Positions 23,498-33,718 are shown, counted from the stretch's first letter. The stretch: 64,000 nt of DNA from Mycobacterium aquaticum (GCF_002086485.1 NZ_MVHF01000017.1:62001-126000); one strand, 5' to 3'. Translations and numbers: made by a program. Notes: a model not told the origin generated them from the letters alone.

Positions 23498-24421
23498 ATG
23501 GTGGTCCAGTGGCCGACAGCCATCGACAAGATTCTCGACGGCGACCAGGTCGTCGGTGTCGCGACAGTGACACCCGCAGGGGGCGTGGTGATCTCGCCGA
23601 TGACGAACTTCGCCGTCCACCGTCCGCACGCCGGTACGATCGCGGTCAACAGCTCGCTCGGAGCCGCGAAGAAGACCGAGCGAATGCGGCGGAACCCGCA
23701 CGTGGCGGTTGCATTTCACAGCCGCCGTCACAGCTCGGCCGACGGATCGCAGTACGTACTCGTACATGGCGACGCCACGGTGTCCGCACCCATCCGGGAC
23801 TTTCCGTCGACCATCGGCACCCGATGGGACGAGAAGGACGGTGCACCTGCCGGCGGACTCTGGGGATGGTGGTTGCGCGACTACTACGCCCGGGTACCGA
23901 TCACGATCAGCGTCACCCGCGTCGTCGTCTGGCCCGCACTTGACGCGACGGGTTCGCCGCAGATCTACGGCGCACGGTTGCCGGGAGTGCCCGCCTCGCA
24001 GTCACCCCCAGCCGGCGGCACCACTGCGCGGACCAATTGTGCTCGCGCAGCGCGCATTTCGCGGCGGCTGTCACATTTGTTGCTCGGGTGGGTCGGCGCC
24101 GATGGCTATCCGGTGGTGGTGCCGGTATCGCTCGAGCGAGGCGACGACTGTCTGCGGCTCAGCACGGCAGCACCGATCTTGCCCGCCGGAGAGCGGCGGG
24201 CCGGACTGACCGCTCACCAGTTCACCCATCACGGCCATGGCCGCCACGGAGACCACCAGCGCCTGCACACGGGCTGGCTTGAGGTCGAATCACCTTGTAC
24301 AGCACGGTATTATCCGCACAGCAGCACAGGCTTCCACATGCCACCTTCGACACTGGTGTACCGGCTGGCGGTTGGCCTGGCGGCGCGCAACGGCGCGAAA
24401 GCCGTCGGCGCTGCACCCTGA
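23498..24421 (+). CDS. Flavin split-barrel (pyridoxamine 5'-phosphate oxidase-like) protein
   Basis: A 307-residue protein. The N-terminal half (VATVTPAGGVVISPMTNFAVHR... NPHVAVAFHSRRHSS... YVLVHGDATV) is a flavin-reductase-like split barrel of the PNPOx superfamily. The C-terminal half (~175-300: HLLLGWVGADGYPVVVPVSLERGDD) looks like a second, degenerate barrel, so it may be a tandem fusion. Such proteins bind FMN, F420 or haem and reduce or oxidise small compounds. ATG 23498 is used, 14 bp after the palindrome, with GAGGTGAT as ribosome site. It should be induced when the TetR ligand appears. Substrate unknown. Confidence 0.75.
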   Translation: MVVQWPTAIDKILDGDQVVGVATVTPAGGVVISPMTNFAVHRPHAGTIAVNSSLGAAKKTERMRRNPHVAVAFHSRRHSSADGSQYVLVHGDATVSAPIRDFPSTIGTRWDEKDGAPAGGLWGWWLRDYYARVPITISVTRVVVWPALDATGSPQIYGARLPGVPASQSPPAGGTTARTNCARAARISRRLSHLLLGWVGADGYPVVVPVSLERGDDCLRLSTAAPILPAGERRAGLTAHQFTHHGHGRHGDHQRLHTGWLEVESPCTARYYPHSSTGFHMPPSTLVYRLAVGLAARNGAKAVGAAP

Positions 24422-24424
24422 TCG

Positions 24425-24802
24425 CTAGCGGGCACCCCGTCGGGGCTGCCAGACCACCACGGCCTTGGAGGTCATCCCGACATCGTGGCGGGAGCCTGCG
24501 CTGAGCTGTTCAACCTGCTGGGTCAGCTCAGAGACCCGGGCGCGCAGGGCATCGACCTGATTGGTCAGCTCGATGATGCGCTTGATGCCGGCGAGGTTGA
24601 CGCCTTCGTCCTGCGACAGGCGCTGCACCTCGCGCAGCAGATCGACATCACGCTCCGAATACCGCCGTCCCCCACCGGAAGTGCGTTGCGGGGTGACCAG
24701 GCCGAGCCGGTCGTACGTGCGCAGGGTCTGCGCGTGCATACCGGCCAGCTCGGCTGCCACCGAGATCAGAAACGTGCGTGCTTCCTCTTTACGCTTACTC
24801 AT
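24425..24802 (-). CDS. hspR: Heat-shock repressor HspR (MerR family)
   Basis: A 125-residue MerR-like repressor: HTH and wing FLISVAAELAGMHAQTLRTYDRLGLVTPQRTSGGGRRYSERDVDLLREVQRLSQDEGVNLAGIKRIIEL, then a coiled-coil dimerisation helix (LTNQVDALRARVSELTQQVEQL) and a basic tail. It binds HAIR inverted repeats with DnaK as corepressor and shuts off dnaK and clpB. ATG 24802 overlaps the dnaJ stop codon (ATGA), so it is the last gene of the dnaK operon. Its stop is 3 bp from that of the convergent gene. Confidence 0.96.
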   Translation of the reverse strand: MSKRKEEARTFLISVAAELAGMHAQTLRTYDRLGLVTPQRTSGGGRRYSERDVDLLREVQRLSQDEGVNLAGIKRIIELTNQVDALRARVSELTQQVEQLSAGSRHDVGMTSKAVVVWQPRRGAR

Positions 24803-25977
24803 ACGTTCCCTGCCCATCCGGCCCGCGGATCAAATCCGCTGGCCCGCTCGGCTTTCGCGTATGCCTCCAGCGCCTCGGCCGCTTCACCTTCGAGGTGCGG
24901 CGGTACCGCGACCTTCACGGTGACCAGCAGGTCGCCATGACCACCGGAGCGCTTGGGCACTCCGCGTCCACGGACCCGCAGGATCCGGCCGTCGGACGTG
25001 CCCTTTGGCACGCGGACGCCGACCTTGCCGTCCAGCGTCGGCACGGAAAGTGTTGTGCCGAGCGCCAATTCGTGGAAACTCACCGGGACCGCGACGGTCA
25101 GGTCGTCGCCGTCACGGCCGAACACCTTGTCCGGGCGCACATGCACGGTGACGTAGAGGTCACCGGACGGTGCGCCCCGCAACCCGGCTTCACCCTGCCC
25201 GGCAAGCCGGATCCGCTGCCCGTCCTCGACGCCCGGAGGGATCCGGACGTTGATGGTGCGGGTGCGGGTGGTGACGCCGGTGCCCTTGCACTCGTCACAC
25301 GGGTGCTCGATGATCGAGCCGCTGCCCCGGCATTCGGTGCACGGCTCGGAAAACCCGAACGCCCCCTGGTTGCGGTTGACCACACCAGAACCGTTGCAGT
25401 TCGGGCACACCTTCGGGCTGGTGCCCGGTCGCGCACCGCTGCCGTGGCAGTTGGTGCAGGGTGCCGGGCTGGTCAGCCGCAGTGGCATGGCCACGCCTTT
25501 GGTGGCCTCCAGGAACGACAGTTCGGTCTCGGTCTCCAGGTCGTTGCCCCGCCGTGGACGGCTCGGGCGCGGTTGCGCACCGCGCCCGAACAGCCCGCCG
25601 AAGAGGTCACCGATGTTCGCGCCACCGCTCTGACCGGCCGCGTCGAACAGGTCGCCGAGGTTGAATTCGGCTCCGTCGGAACCGAATCCGCCGCTGAAGC
25701 CGCCACCGCCGCCGTCGTTGAACCGGCGGCCGAAGCCGCCCCCGGCGAACAGCCGCCGGGTTTCGTCATACTCCTTGCGCTTCGCGGGGTCCGACAGGAC
25801 GCTGTTGGCTTCGGATACCGCCTTGAACCGCTCCGCGGCTCCCGCATCGGGATTCCGGTCGGGATGCAGTTCGGAGGCCAGTTTCCGGTAGGCCTTCTTG
25901 ATCTCGTCGGCGCTGGCGTCAGAGGAGACGCCAAGCTCCTTATAGAAGTCCTTCTCGACCCATTCGCGCTGGGCCAT
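24799..25977 (-). CDS. dnaJ: Chaperone protein DnaJ
   Basis: A 392-residue type I Hsp40. J domain with HPD (ASELHPDRNPDAG), a Gly/Phe-rich linker (FAGGGFGRRFNDGGGGGFSGGFG), four zinc-finger repeats CTNCHGSG, CPNCNGSG, CTECRGSG, CDECKGTG, and the C-terminal substrate domain. It stimulates DnaK ATPase and delivers unfolded proteins. It is the dnaJ1 copy of mycobacteria, placed between grpE (37 bp upstream) and hspR (overlap). Confidence 0.97.
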   Translation of the reverse strand: MAQREWVEKDFYKELGVSSDASADEIKKAYRKLASELHPDRNPDAGAAERFKAVSEANSVLSDPAKRKEYDETRRLFAGGGFGRRFNDGGGGGFSGGFGSDGAEFNLGDLFDAAGQSGGANIGDLFGGLFGRGAQPRPSRPRRGNDLETETELSFLEATKGVAMPLRLTSPAPCTNCHGSGARPGTSPKVCPNCNGSGVVNRNQGAFGFSEPCTECRGSGSIIEHPCDECKGTGVTTRTRTINVRIPPGVEDGQRIRLAGQGEAGLRGAPSGDLYVTVHVRPDKVFGRDGDDLTVAVPVSFHELALGTTLSVPTLDGKVGVRVPKGTSDGRILRVRGRGVPKRSGGHGDLLVTVKVAVPPHLEGEAAEALEAYAKAERASGFDPRAGWAGNV

Positions 25978-26014
25978 ACTGCGCCACCTCCTTACCTCGT
26001 CTCTCTAGTTGGTC

Positions 26015-26640
26015 TTATTTGTCTGATTCTGCGGCCTGCGGACCGGCGGCGTCCGGGTTATCGGCGGTGCCGGCCCCGGACGCGGCGTCTGGCACGGTGT
26101 CGACGACACCGACCAGCGCGTGCCGCACCACCTGGTCACCGACCTTGTAGCCGCGGCGCATCACTGTGCCGACCACCGGATGCGTGCCGTCGCCCTCGTG
26201 CTGCACGGCCTCGTGCAACGACGGGTCGAACTCGTCGCCCTCCTGGCCGAACGCGGAAAGCCCAAGTCCTTCAAGGGCGCCGACGAGCTTGTCGGCGACG
26301 GACTTCAGCGGACCGGATTCCAGGTCGCCGTGGTTGCGGGCGCGGTCGAGGTCGTCGAGCACACCCAGCAGCTGGGTGACGACACCGGCTTTGCTCCGCT
26401 CAGCGATGAGCTGCTGATCTCGCAGGGCGCGCTTGCGGTAGTTGTCGTACTCGGCCTTCACACGTTGCAGCGTGCTCTTGAGCTCGGCGACCTCGTCGCT
26501 ATCGCCGGCCGGCGCCGGTGCTGCGGCCGCGGCCGGCGCCGCCCCTTCCGGGGTCGGCGCCGGCTCACGTACTTCACCGGTGGTCGGATCGATGCGCCGT
26601 TTGTCGGTGACGGTCACCGGCTCGTGCGAATCGTTCTCGC

Positions 26641-26644
<4 letters not shown>
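26015..26644 (-). CDS. grpE: Nucleotide exchange factor GrpE
   Basis: A 209-residue protein: acidic disordered N-terminus (~1-50, Pro/Ala-rich PAPTPEGAAPAAAAAPAPAG), a long coiled coil (VAELKSTLQRVKAEYDNYRKRALRDQQLIAERSKAGV) and the beta-wing domain (FDPSLHEAVQHEGDGTHPVVGTVMRRGYKVGDQVVRHALVGV), all standard GrpE features. It releases ADP from DnaK. The GTG start overlaps the dnaK stop codon (GTGA), so translation is coupled. Confidence 0.97.
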
Positions 26645-28497
<1,853 letters not shown>

Positions 28498-28526
28498 AGT
28501 GTTGCCTCCTGTTAGACATATAGGGG

Positions 28527-28547
28527 TCTGAGCGGACTGCGCTCAAG
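28527..28547 (-). promoter_or_regulatory. Degenerate second HAIR-like site near dnaK
   Basis: TCTGAGC (28527-28533), seven bases, then GCTCAAG (28541-28547) match the HAIR consensus in the right arm (6 of 7) but only in 4 of 7 bases on the left. It sits 30 bp before dnaK, downstream of the better site, and may be a weak auxiliary HspR operator. Confidence 0.5.
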
Positions 28548-28581
28548 CTTGCTCTGGCCGACCATCGGTTGTCAACCCAAA

Positions 28582-28602
28582 CTTGAGTCTGACTCACTCA
28601 AC
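28582..28602 (-). promoter_or_regulatory. HAIR element (HspR operator) upstream of dnaK
   Basis: CTTGAGT (28582-28588), seven bases, then ACTCAAC (28596-28602) fits the consensus CTTGAGT-N7-ACTCAAG with one mismatch. A TTGACA hexamer on the minus strand (28570-28575) lies next to it as a possible -35. HspR control of the dnaK operon is established for mycobacteria. Confidence 0.92.
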
Positions 28603-28717
28603 TTGTTGTCGATGAGGTCAACGGGGGTTTTCCCGGATTTGTTCCCCACCGCGAGAATTTTTTCGGAGAATGCCGAACTTGCTGCTCAGAGGCTCGCTAC
28701 CGCGGCACGGCAGGCTG

Positions 28718-29014
28718 CTAGCCGAGGACTTCCCGCTCGTTGGCGCCCGACATGCGGGAGTCGCGCGAGTTGGTCACGCTCTGCGCAAACTGGTCCATCG
28801 ACTGCATGTTGGCGATCTCCGAGAGCGTCTCCCGCTCGTGGTGGTGCCTCTTGTTCTTGTTCCGGTAGCGCGAGTACTGGTACATGAAGAACGCCGGTCC
28901 GGTGAGCAGGAAGAGGAAGGGAATCCACTCACTGCCACCCGACGACGAGGACGACGAGTGATGATGGCTCGACGCGACGATGTCGAGCGCCATCGACAAC
29001 ATTGAGATGTCCAC
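28718..29014 (-). CDS. Small single-helix membrane protein (YdjH-like position)
   Basis: A 98-residue protein from GTG 29014. An N-terminal Ser/His-rich patch (SSHHHSSSSSSGG) precedes one membrane helix (EWIPFLFLLTGPAFFMYQYSRY), then a basic, His-rich turn (RNKNKRHHHERE) and a soluble tail. The positive residues after the helix predict the tail to be cytoplasmic. It is the third gene after the SPFH and zinc-ribbon genes, 9 bp from the previous stop, so it belongs to that set. Orthology to Bacillus YdjH is a proposal from gene order, not from sequence identity. Confidence 0.72.
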   Translation of the reverse strand: MDISMLSMALDIVASSHHHSSSSSSGGSEWIPFLFLLTGPAFFMYQYSRYRNKNKRHHHERETLSEIANMQSMDQFAQSVTNSRDSRMSGANEREVLG

Positions 29015-29023
29015 CTGCGCCCC

Positions 29024-30481
29024 CTACCGCCAGAACACCAGGGCCGAGAGGAATGTCCCTGCGAGCCCGAACAATTCGGCGACGCCGGAGGCGACCCACA
29101 GGCGCGTGGTGTTGATGGGCACCGAGCCCATCGTCTCGCCGGTGCGGCCGTTCACCGCGATGTAGTGCAACAGCTCTTTCCCGCTGCTCTTGCGCTCGTA
29201 GTAGCTGTAGAGCCACACCGGCAGGTACGCCGACACCCACCGCTCGCCGTGGACATCGATGCGCTGCTGGTCCCACCGCACGCCGCGGTCGTAGAAGTCC
29301 AGAGTCTCGGCCGCGCGGTACCTACCGATGTCCTGGGCCTGCAGGCGTGCTGGTGCGAACATGGCATCGATGTCGAGATCCCGCCGCTGCGAGGTGAATC
29401 CGGAGAGGTAGTTGGGGTCGTAGCGCACGGCGTTCTTGGTGTCGAACGGCATGATCGAGTTGATGATGTTGTTGGTGTTGCGATCGGTGTGGAAGTCGCG
29501 CTTGTCCGCGGCCGATTCGATCGTGAGGTCGTCGACGTAGAGATCGAACTTGCGGGCCACGCGATACGCGTCGAAGTCGTATCGGGTCTCGGACCGGTCG
29601 TCGTCAATCCGCACGGTGTAGCTGCGGGTGGTGTGCTCGCCGAAGCCCACGAACTCGACCGAGCTGTTGAAGTCGATGATCAGGTAGGGCAGGTAGACAC
29701 CCATGACGTTCTCGGGGGCGAACTCCGCGGTGAACCGCCGGTTCGCGAAAAACTTTCGGGCCGAGACGAATTCGGAGATGCGGGCGACGGCCTCGGCTTT
29801 GGGCAGCGAGAACGGCAGCACGACGTCGGGGACCGCGCCGTTTTGGATCTGCTCGTTGACCGAGAGCTTGTTGCGGCACCAGTGACAGCGCGCCTGCACG
29901 GCGTGGGCCGTGTCGATCGACACCTCGGCGCCGCACGCACTGCATTTGAAGCTGACAACCTGATCGACACCCGGGATGATGTTGCCGGACGCCGAGCCGA
30001 CCTGGCGGCCGCGCAGTTCCCGGATCGGCGAGTTGAGGTTGAACAGCTCCGCAGCGTTCTTCTCGCTCCACGCGAATCGGCAGAATCGGCACACCAGTTG
30101 GCTGCCCTTGATGTCGAAGCCGATGTCGGTGGCCCCGCAGCGCGGGCACTTGTTGAGGCCGTCCGCTCGGTCCGTCGCGGTCTGGATGACCTGTGGGCCG
30201 TCGTGCTGGTCGTAGGTCACCACAGGCGCTTCCCCTGGGCCGTAGCCCGCGTTGCGCTCGGCCTCGCGCGCCCGGTTCACGTCATCCCATGTGGCATTGG
30301 CGAATTCGCCGGGCGGGGTCACCTCGACGGCCCGGTCACGCGGGATAACCCCGCCGGGCTGCGCGTATCCGTATGGCTGCGACGGCGGAGCTTGCTGCGG
30401 CCATTGATTCTGCGGAGGCGGGGGCTGGCCGCCGTTGTCTGGCGGATACCCGCCGGACCGGCGGTCGTAAGGGTCGGACAT
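29024..30481 (-). CDS. TFIIB-type double zinc-ribbon, tail-anchored protein (YdjG-like)
   Basis: A 485-residue protein starting at ATG 30481. An N-terminal Pro/Gln/Gly-rich disordered region (~1-60) is followed by two zinc ribbons: Cys-112/115/131/134 (CPRCG...CRFC) and Cys-180/183/199/202 (CSACG...CHWC). A large folded domain (LPFSLPKAEAVARISEFVSARKFFANRRF...) follows, and a single C-terminal membrane helix (VASGVAELFGLAGTFLSALVFW) close to the end. In Bacillus, YdjG has zinc ribbons and membrane helices and joins YdjH and YdjI in recruiting PspA to stressed membranes. The adjoining SPFH gene makes the comparison strong. Confidence 0.82.
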   Translation of the reverse strand: MSDPYDRRSGGYPPDNGGQPPPPQNQWPQQAPPSQPYGYAQPGGVIPRDRAVEVTPPGEFANATWDDVNRAREAERNAGYGPGEAPVVTYDQHDGPQVIQTATDRADGLNKCPRCGATDIGFDIKGSQLVCRFCRFAWSEKNAAELFNLNSPIRELRGRQVGSASGNIIPGVDQVVSFKCSACGAEVSIDTAHAVQARCHWCRNKLSVNEQIQNGAVPDVVLPFSLPKAEAVARISEFVSARKFFANRRFTAEFAPENVMGVYLPYLIIDFNSSVEFVGFGEHTTRSYTVRIDDDRSETRYDFDAYRVARKFDLYVDDLTIESAADKRDFHTDRNTNNIINSIMPFDTKNAVRYDPNYLSGFTSQRRDLDIDAMFAPARLQAQDIGRYRAAETLDFYDRGVRWDQQRIDVHGERWVSAYLPVWLYSYYERKSSGKELLHYIAVNGRTGETMGSVPINTTRLWVASGVAELFGLAGTFLSALVFWR

Positions 30482-30485
30482 GGCC

Positions 30486-31775
30486 TTACAGTCCGAGCGC
30501 TCTGGCCTTGGCGGCGTCGTAATCGGCCTGCGTGATGAGGCCCTGATCGAGCATGCTCTTGTACTGGGCAAGCTTCGCGACCGGATCCTCGCCTGCCGGA
30601 GCCTGCTGCTGCGGTGGGTTCTGCGGAGGCGGCCCCTGCTGTTGGTAGCCCTGCTGGCCCTGCTGCGGATAGCCCTGCTGCTGGTATCCCTGCTGGCCGT
30701 AGCCCTGCTGCGGCGGGGGCACCTGCTGATACGGCGCAGGCCCCGGCGGCTGTTGCAGGCCGCCCATGGCGCCGCCCGCGGCGTTCATCCCCATGCCCAT
30801 CATCGCGATTCCGGCTGCGCCACCACCGTTTTCGCCTGCGGCCTGCATACCGCGGGCGACCGACTGCTGCAGGAACGAGTTGCCGCGCGAACCGCTCAGG
30901 GCGTCGGCCTTCTTGACGTCGGACAGCAGCCGGCGGGTGTCTTCGTCGTACTCGATCGACGCGATCGCGACGTTGACGATCGTGATGCCGCGCCCGCTGG
31001 TCCACCGGTAGGCACTGTCGACGGCAGCCGAGAGCGACTGCGCGAAACCGATCGAGTCACCCTGGATGCGCGCCATCCGATTGCCCTTGCTGGGGTCGTT
31101 CGTATAGTGCGAGAACGCAGGCGCGAGCGATGACACCACCTCGTTGAAGAGCTGGGTGGCCGCGTCATTGTCGAAATCGGTGAAATCGAACACCTGGCCG
31201 TTGGCCTGCAGATACGTCAACGGCACGAACTGGGTGGCGAACAGGACCGGGTCGATGATCCGCATGGTGTACGTGCCGCGGGTGATGGCACCCACCTGAG
31301 CGCCGAGATACGCGTCGTCCCAATAGATCTCCGACTGCGTGCCGAAGCGGTTGTTGGGCAGCTCACGGAGGTTCACATAGAACACGAGCTGCTGGCTGCC
31401 CGGCCGGCCGCCGAACTTGAAGCGCTCGAACGATTGCGTGACGAGCGGGCTCACGATGCCGTTGCCGGCGAAGATGGACTGCGAGTTGATGTCGTCGGAA
31501 CGCCACTCGTAGCCACCGGGCTGCGCGATGAAACCGGTGATCTTGCCGTCCTGGAACGTCAAAAGGCCGGTGCCCTCGGGGACGACGATCTTCGATCCGT
31601 TGCTGATGATGTTCTGCGACCCCCGGGTGTTGGAGCCGCGGCCGGCGTTCTGCCCGACCGGAACGCCGGGGAAGATCGCTGCCGTCGGGGCGACCTGTGG
31701 CGGAACGATGAAGTCTTTCCACTGGTCAGCGAGCGTCCCGCCGAACGCGCCTGCGAAAGCCTGAATGAATCCCAC
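30486..31775 (-). CDS. SPFH-domain protein with C-terminal SHOCT module (YdjI-like)
   Basis: A 429-residue protein from GTG 31775 with AAGGAG upstream. Residues ~30-290 form an SPFH/virion-core-like domain (VVPEGTGLLTFQDGKI, WRSDDINSQSIFAGNGIVSPLV, GAITRGTYTMRIIDPVLFATQFVP, GITIVNVAIASIEYDEDTRRLLSDVKKADAL). A Gly/Ala helix follows, then a long Gln/Gly/Pro/Tyr-rich linker (PPPQQGYGQQGYQQQGYPQQG), and the C-terminal SHOCT segment DPVAKLAQYKSMLDQGLITQADYDAAKARAL. SPFH proteins scaffold membrane microdomains. It leads the three-gene set with the zinc-ribbon and small membrane proteins (4-bp gap to the next gene). Confidence 0.85.
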   Translation of the reverse strand: MGFIQAFAGAFGGTLADQWKDFIVPPQVAPTAAIFPGVPVGQNAGRGSNTRGSQNIISNGSKIVVPEGTGLLTFQDGKITGFIAQPGGYEWRSDDINSQSIFAGNGIVSPLVTQSFERFKFGGRPGSQQLVFYVNLRELPNNRFGTQSEIYWDDAYLGAQVGAITRGTYTMRIIDPVLFATQFVPLTYLQANGQVFDFTDFDNDAATQLFNEVVSSLAPAFSHYTNDPSKGNRMARIQGDSIGFAQSLSAAVDSAYRWTSGRGITIVNVAIASIEYDEDTRRLLSDVKKADALSGSRGNSFLQQSVARGMQAAGENGGGAAGIAMMGMGMNAAGGAMGGLQQPPGPAPYQQVPPPQQGYGQQGYQQQGYPQQGQQGYQQQGPPPQNPPQQQAPAGEDPVAKLAQYKSMLDQGLITQADYDAAKARALGL

Positions 31776-31872
31776 GGTTGGCGCTCCTTAGACCTCGCAG
31801 CGATCCGACAGCGGGGGCCGTCAATCGCCTCGACGGAGAGGGCATTTGCCCTTGGTTGGCAGCCACAGCGTA

Positions 31873-31908
31873 CCCGCGAAAACCCTTCGGACAGGGCGGT
31901 CTCGCGGG
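31873..31908. terminator. Possible hairpin downstream of the transposase-like regulator
   Basis: CCCGCGA (31873-31879) and TCGCGGG (31902-31908) are perfect 7-base arms with a 22-base loop, in the 217-bp gap between the stop of the minus-strand regulator and the start of the SPFH gene. A nearby GGGCATTTGCCC is also palindromic. No T run is present, so terminator activity is only a guess. Confidence 0.3.
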
Positions 31909-31992
31909 CACACCCTTTGCCCTGCGGGGCAGATTCTTCGCGGGTGCTCGTGATCGGCGACAGCGTTCGGGTACACGCGCGGCGCGCGCAGG

Positions 31993-33588
31993 TCACGCGC
32001 GGCGATCCTCCACGGAGAGTTGGCCGAGCATGTACCGCACGCAGTTGTCCACCTTGGTCCGCCAGGCCTCCACTGCCCGCGCCGGGTCCTGGCTGCGGAG
32101 CTCGTCGATGATTCGCTGGTCGTCGGCGATGATCTCGGCGGTCGGATACCGGTAGTCCAGGCCCAGGATCGCGATGAACAGCCGCACCTGCGCGGTGAGC
32201 TGCACGAACATCCAGCTGATTCGCGGCATCCCGGCGGCCAGCGCCAGCTGGTCCTGCAGATCCATGTCCAGGGCGTACGTCTCGGCATCGAGCCGGTGCT
32301 CGGCGCATACCGCGATCCGGGCCAACGTGGTGTCCACGTACGCCGGTGGCGAGATCCGTTGCGCGGCCATGGTTCGCACCAGCGCCGTGCCCAGCAGACC
32401 GCGCGCCGTGTAGGTCTCGATCACGTCGCGCGGTGTGGGGGTCGGCAGGCGCAGGTGGCCTGCGCGACGGTCGAGGATCGCCTGTTCGGCCAGATAGTTC
32501 AGCACCTCGGTGGTCCGCGGGCGGGACAACCCCGAGAGGCCCGAGATCAGGCGCACCGAGATGGCCTCGCCGGGGCTTAGACCGCCCTCGGCGATTGCCG
32601 AGCACAGCGCGGCCACGGTGTCGGAGATGTCTTGGACCGAGGCAGGCGCGGCGGGCACCGGTTCGGGCGGCGGCGTGGCGCGGGGCAACCCGCGGCTCCA
32701 GGTGAACGTCCACGGCTCCTCGCCCCTCGCCGTCGTCGCGGCATCGCGGATGCGGGCCTGCAGCGCCCGCAACTCTCGCAGCTGGGTGGGCGCGATACGC
32801 GCGGCGAGGTGGTGCAGCTGCGCCGGCCACTCCGGACCGGGCCGGCTCAGTACCGTCACCGTCGGATGCCGGGTGAGCCAGCGCCGGGCAGCCGAATCCA
32901 GTGGCTGGTCCACCACGAGGGTCACCGGCGCCTCGGGCAACCACTCACGTTCGGCGCGCCGGAGCAGGGCGAACGCCTCACCGTCGGACGCGGTCGCGTC
33001 GTCGGCGGGCGGGCGACGAAGCAGCGCCGCACACAACACCGTCTCGACGGCGTCGGTCAGAATCGCCGATGGTTCAGCGACCGTCGACTCGGCACCCTCG
33101 CGTTCGAATCCGAGCGTGCAGCCGAGTGGGCCGACGTCGACGTAGCTCAGGACCAGCGTCTTCTCGCCGACATCCAGGCCGGTCACGGGCGGGAAGTGCT
33201 GGCGGCGGATCCGGCTCACCGTCGCCTGGCTGACCCCGGTGGCCTCGGCCACGGCGCGGGTGGTCCAGCGGTCGCGACCATCCGGCGGCGCGGTGAGCGA
33301 GCAACCGAGTACGGCACGCAGCATGTCGTCGGTGACCGTCGGACGGCCCTGCGGCGGGGTCACGGCCAGCAGCGCATCGACTCCGCCGTGCCGGTAGGTG
33401 CGCCACCACCGACTCACCGACGTGGTGCTCACCGATGCGCGCCGCGCCGCCTCGGCCACGCCCATGTCCGCGCAGTCGAGCACCACCCGGGCCCGTACCC
33501 CCTGACCATGGGAAACCTGGCGCGATCGGGTGATCCGCAGCAGCTCCGCCCGGTCCTCGAGGGGAAGGCGATGCGCGTTGTCCGCCAT
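31993..33588 (-). CDS. IS630 transposase-like / GntR-FCD fusion regulator
   Basis: A 531-residue protein from ATG 33588. Residues ~30-63 (VRARVVLDCADMGVAEAARRASVSTTSVSRWWRTYRHGG) and ~80-130 (GRPTVTDDML...RWTTRAVAEATGVSQATVSRIRRQH) are the two HTH units of IS630-family transposases. Residues ~135-265 keep the shape of their DDE core (TLVLSYVD; VTLVVDQP; ARRWLTRHPTVTVLSRP; WPAQLHHLAARI), but the expected catalytic Glu position reads His. From ~317 on it is a GntR winged helix (GGLSPGEAISVRLISGLSGLSRPRTTEVLNYLAEQAIL) and an FCD ligand domain to the end. It is divergent from the oxidoreductase-MFS-GlcG genes, which it probably regulates. Confidence 0.78.
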   Translation of the reverse strand: MADNAHRLPLEDRAELLRITRSRQVSHGQGVRARVVLDCADMGVAEAARRASVSTTSVSRWWRTYRHGGVDALLAVTPPQGRPTVTDDMLRAVLGCSLTAPPDGRDRWTTRAVAEATGVSQATVSRIRRQHFPPVTGLDVGEKTLVLSYVDVGPLGCTLGFEREGAESTVAEPSAILTDAVETVLCAALLRRPPADDATASDGEAFALLRRAEREWLPEAPVTLVVDQPLDSAARRWLTRHPTVTVLSRPGPEWPAQLHHLAARIAPTQLRELRALQARIRDAATTARGEEPWTFTWSRGLPRATPPPEPVPAAPASVQDISDTVAALCSAIAEGGLSPGEAISVRLISGLSGLSRPRTTEVLNYLAEQAILDRRAGHLRLPTPTPRDVIETYTARGLLGTALVRTMAAQRISPPAYVDTTLARIAVCAEHRLDAETYALDMDLQDQLALAAGMPRISWMFVQLTAQVRLFIAILGLDYRYPTAEIIADDQRIIDELRSQDPARAVEAWRTKVDNCVRYMLGQLSVEDRRA

Positions 33589-33651
33589 GCCGCAACCATA
33601 ACTTTCCTGTGAATCACTCCGGATCGGATCCATCACACAGACTAGTCCGTG

Positions 33652-33665
33652 GTGATTTGCATCAC
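33652..33665 (+). promoter_or_regulatory. CRP-like site in the divergent promoter
   Basis: GTGATTTGCATCAC (33652-33665) is a perfect palindrome with the GTGA-N6-TCAC core of mycobacterial CRP sites (full consensus TGTGA-N6-TCACA). It lies in the 130-bp divergent region, 54 bp before the oxidoreductase start. It may instead be the operator of the divergent regulator. Confidence 0.5.
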
Positions 33666-33718
33666 GCATCGTACTTCCAGTGGTTCCGCGAGTACCGCGG
33701 CGAAGGGAGTTCGAAAAC

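Noticed and set aside
31822..31992. Gap between the SPFH gene and the fusion regulator searched for a small gene or RNA
   Set aside because: Only short palindromes were seen; no start codon with ribosome site and no conserved peptide.
31993..33588. IS630-like gene considered as an active insertion sequence
   Set aside because: No terminal inverted repeats or TA duplication found at its ends, the expected catalytic Glu position is not conserved, and it is fused to a regulator domain.
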